This document shows positions 63,640-64,000 of a stretch of DNA of 64,000 nucleotides, piece by piece. A program made the position numbers and the translations under genes. The notes under the pieces are model-generated. The model saw only the letters and a list, made by a program, of their open reading frames with translations, was not told the origin of the DNA and searched no databases. The stretch is from an uncultured Collinsella sp. (GTDB lineage: Bacteria; Actinomycetota; Coriobacteriia; Coriobacteriales; Coriobacteriaceae), in assembly GCA_958415665.1 (NCBI GenBank), contig CATYZK010000005.1, forward strand, positions 1 through 64,000. The letters are read 5' to 3'. Each line of letters opens with the position of its first letter. Positions within the stretch are counted from its first letter, which is position 1.

Positions 63640-64000
63640 ATGGGTCTGTTTGACATGTTCAAGAAGAAGGCTGAGCCCGCGGCCGCCGCTGCTCCGGCCT
63701 CCATCTCTGCTTCTGCCGGCGCCGACGTGCTGTGCTCGCCCGTCAAGGGCAAGGTCATCAAGATGGCCGACGTGCCCGATCCCGTCTTTGGTGGCGAGGT
63801 CCTGGGCAAGGGCTGCGCCGTGTGGCCCGAGGACGATCTGGTCTACGCTCCCTGCGACGGCAAGGTGACCGTCACCATGGGTCACGCCGTGGGCCTGCAG
63901 TCCGATAGCGGCATCGAGGTTCTGGTGCACGTTGGCGTCGATACCGTCAACATGAACGGCGACGGCTTCGAGGGTTTCGTCAAGGCTGACGATGTCGTGA
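63640..64000 (+). CDS. PTS glucose-type IIA protein (partial, runs off the window)
   Basis: The first 120 residues of a IIA-Glc family protein. After a short Ala-rich N-terminal linker, VLCSPVKGKVIKMADVPDPVF begins the domain, and the phosphorylated histidine is in IEVLVHVGVDTVNMNGDGF. The frame is open to the window end, so the protein may be a lone IIA of about 150-160 residues or could go on. The start follows GAGGAGA. It can supply phosphate to the IIBC protein at 40734, which has no IIA domain. Confidence 0.88.
   Translation, partial: MGLFDMFKKKAEPAAAAAPASISASAGADVLCSPVKGKVIKMADVPDPVFGGEVLGKGCAVWPEDDLVYAPCDGKVTVTMGHAVGLQSDSGIEVLVHVGVDTVNMNGDGFEGFVKADDVV

Overview
The window is about 60% GC with dense, short-spaced operons. 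Gene content includes split transketolase, several 6-phospho-beta-glucosidases, a membrane-LuxR regulator, LuxS, an NRAMP-related transporter with non-canonical motifs, and swarms of short GGGGACAG and CCACCACAAAGG palindromes. Together these suggest a gut Coriobacteriia genome, most likely Collinsella. No 16S or marker phylogeny is available here, so this is inference from style and content. No rRNA, tRNA, CRISPR array or intact transposase gene was found.

Layout. 1-7.5 kb: start of a probable sensor kinase, a divergent ABC-2 exporter (ATPase plus two permeases), then a MacB/FtsX-type ABC system. 7.5-16.2 kb: DUF362 ferredoxin protein, membrane-anchored hydrolase, hemolysin III, CNNM/CorC protein, a free-standing protein resembling the cyanophycin-synthetase N-terminal domain, YtxH and PRC-barrel proteins, and a polysaccharide deacetylase that has lost its metal ligands. 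16.4-19.6 kb: a two-gene unit coding for an MgtE-N/CBS membrane protein and an NRAMP-like protein with the motif changes expected of magnesium (NRMT-type) transporters. 20-25.5 kb: OatA-like acyltransferase, ribokinase, nucleoside hydrolase, ROK kinase.

25.8-32 kb: a LacI regulator followed by a sugar operon (fucose-isomerase-like protein, split transketolase, FGGY kinase), then luxS. 32.6-36.4 kb: DUF4867 protein, an AAA ATPase bracketed by a duplicated DUF4867 3' end, and a GH1 enzyme. 37-43.7 kb: DUF1593 hydrolase, esterase, PTS IIBC, and a DUF4038 (apiosidase-like) glycosidase. 44-49.3 kb: membrane LuxR regulator and a cassette of unknown membrane, zinc-ribbon and lipoproteins. 49.4-54.4 kb: TetR regulator divergent from an MFS transporter, a DUF5060/DUF4038-like glycosidase and a second ROK kinase. 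54.5-64 kb: pyrE, an XRE regulator fused to a complete desulfoferrodoxin-like domain, RpiR regulator, a GH106-like glycosidase divergent from an AraC regulator, a second GH1, a HAD phosphatase, and the start of a PTS IIA protein.

How it fits together. Much of 22-64 kb looks like scavenging of plant glycosides. A PTS and MFS import glycosides; GH1, DUF4038 and GH106-like enzymes cleave them; ROK and FGGY kinases phosphorylate the products; the split transketolase passes a ketose phosphate to central metabolism. Isomerase, FGGY kinase and split transketolase plus two DUF4038-type enzymes match the logic of the known apulose pathway for D-apiose. This is the leading candidate for a little-described system here, but it is a hypothesis. 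TAAACG/CGTTTA-type sites recur near several of these genes and suggest shared LacI-type control. Almost every gap carries palindromic repeats, at least eight families, some acting as terminators.
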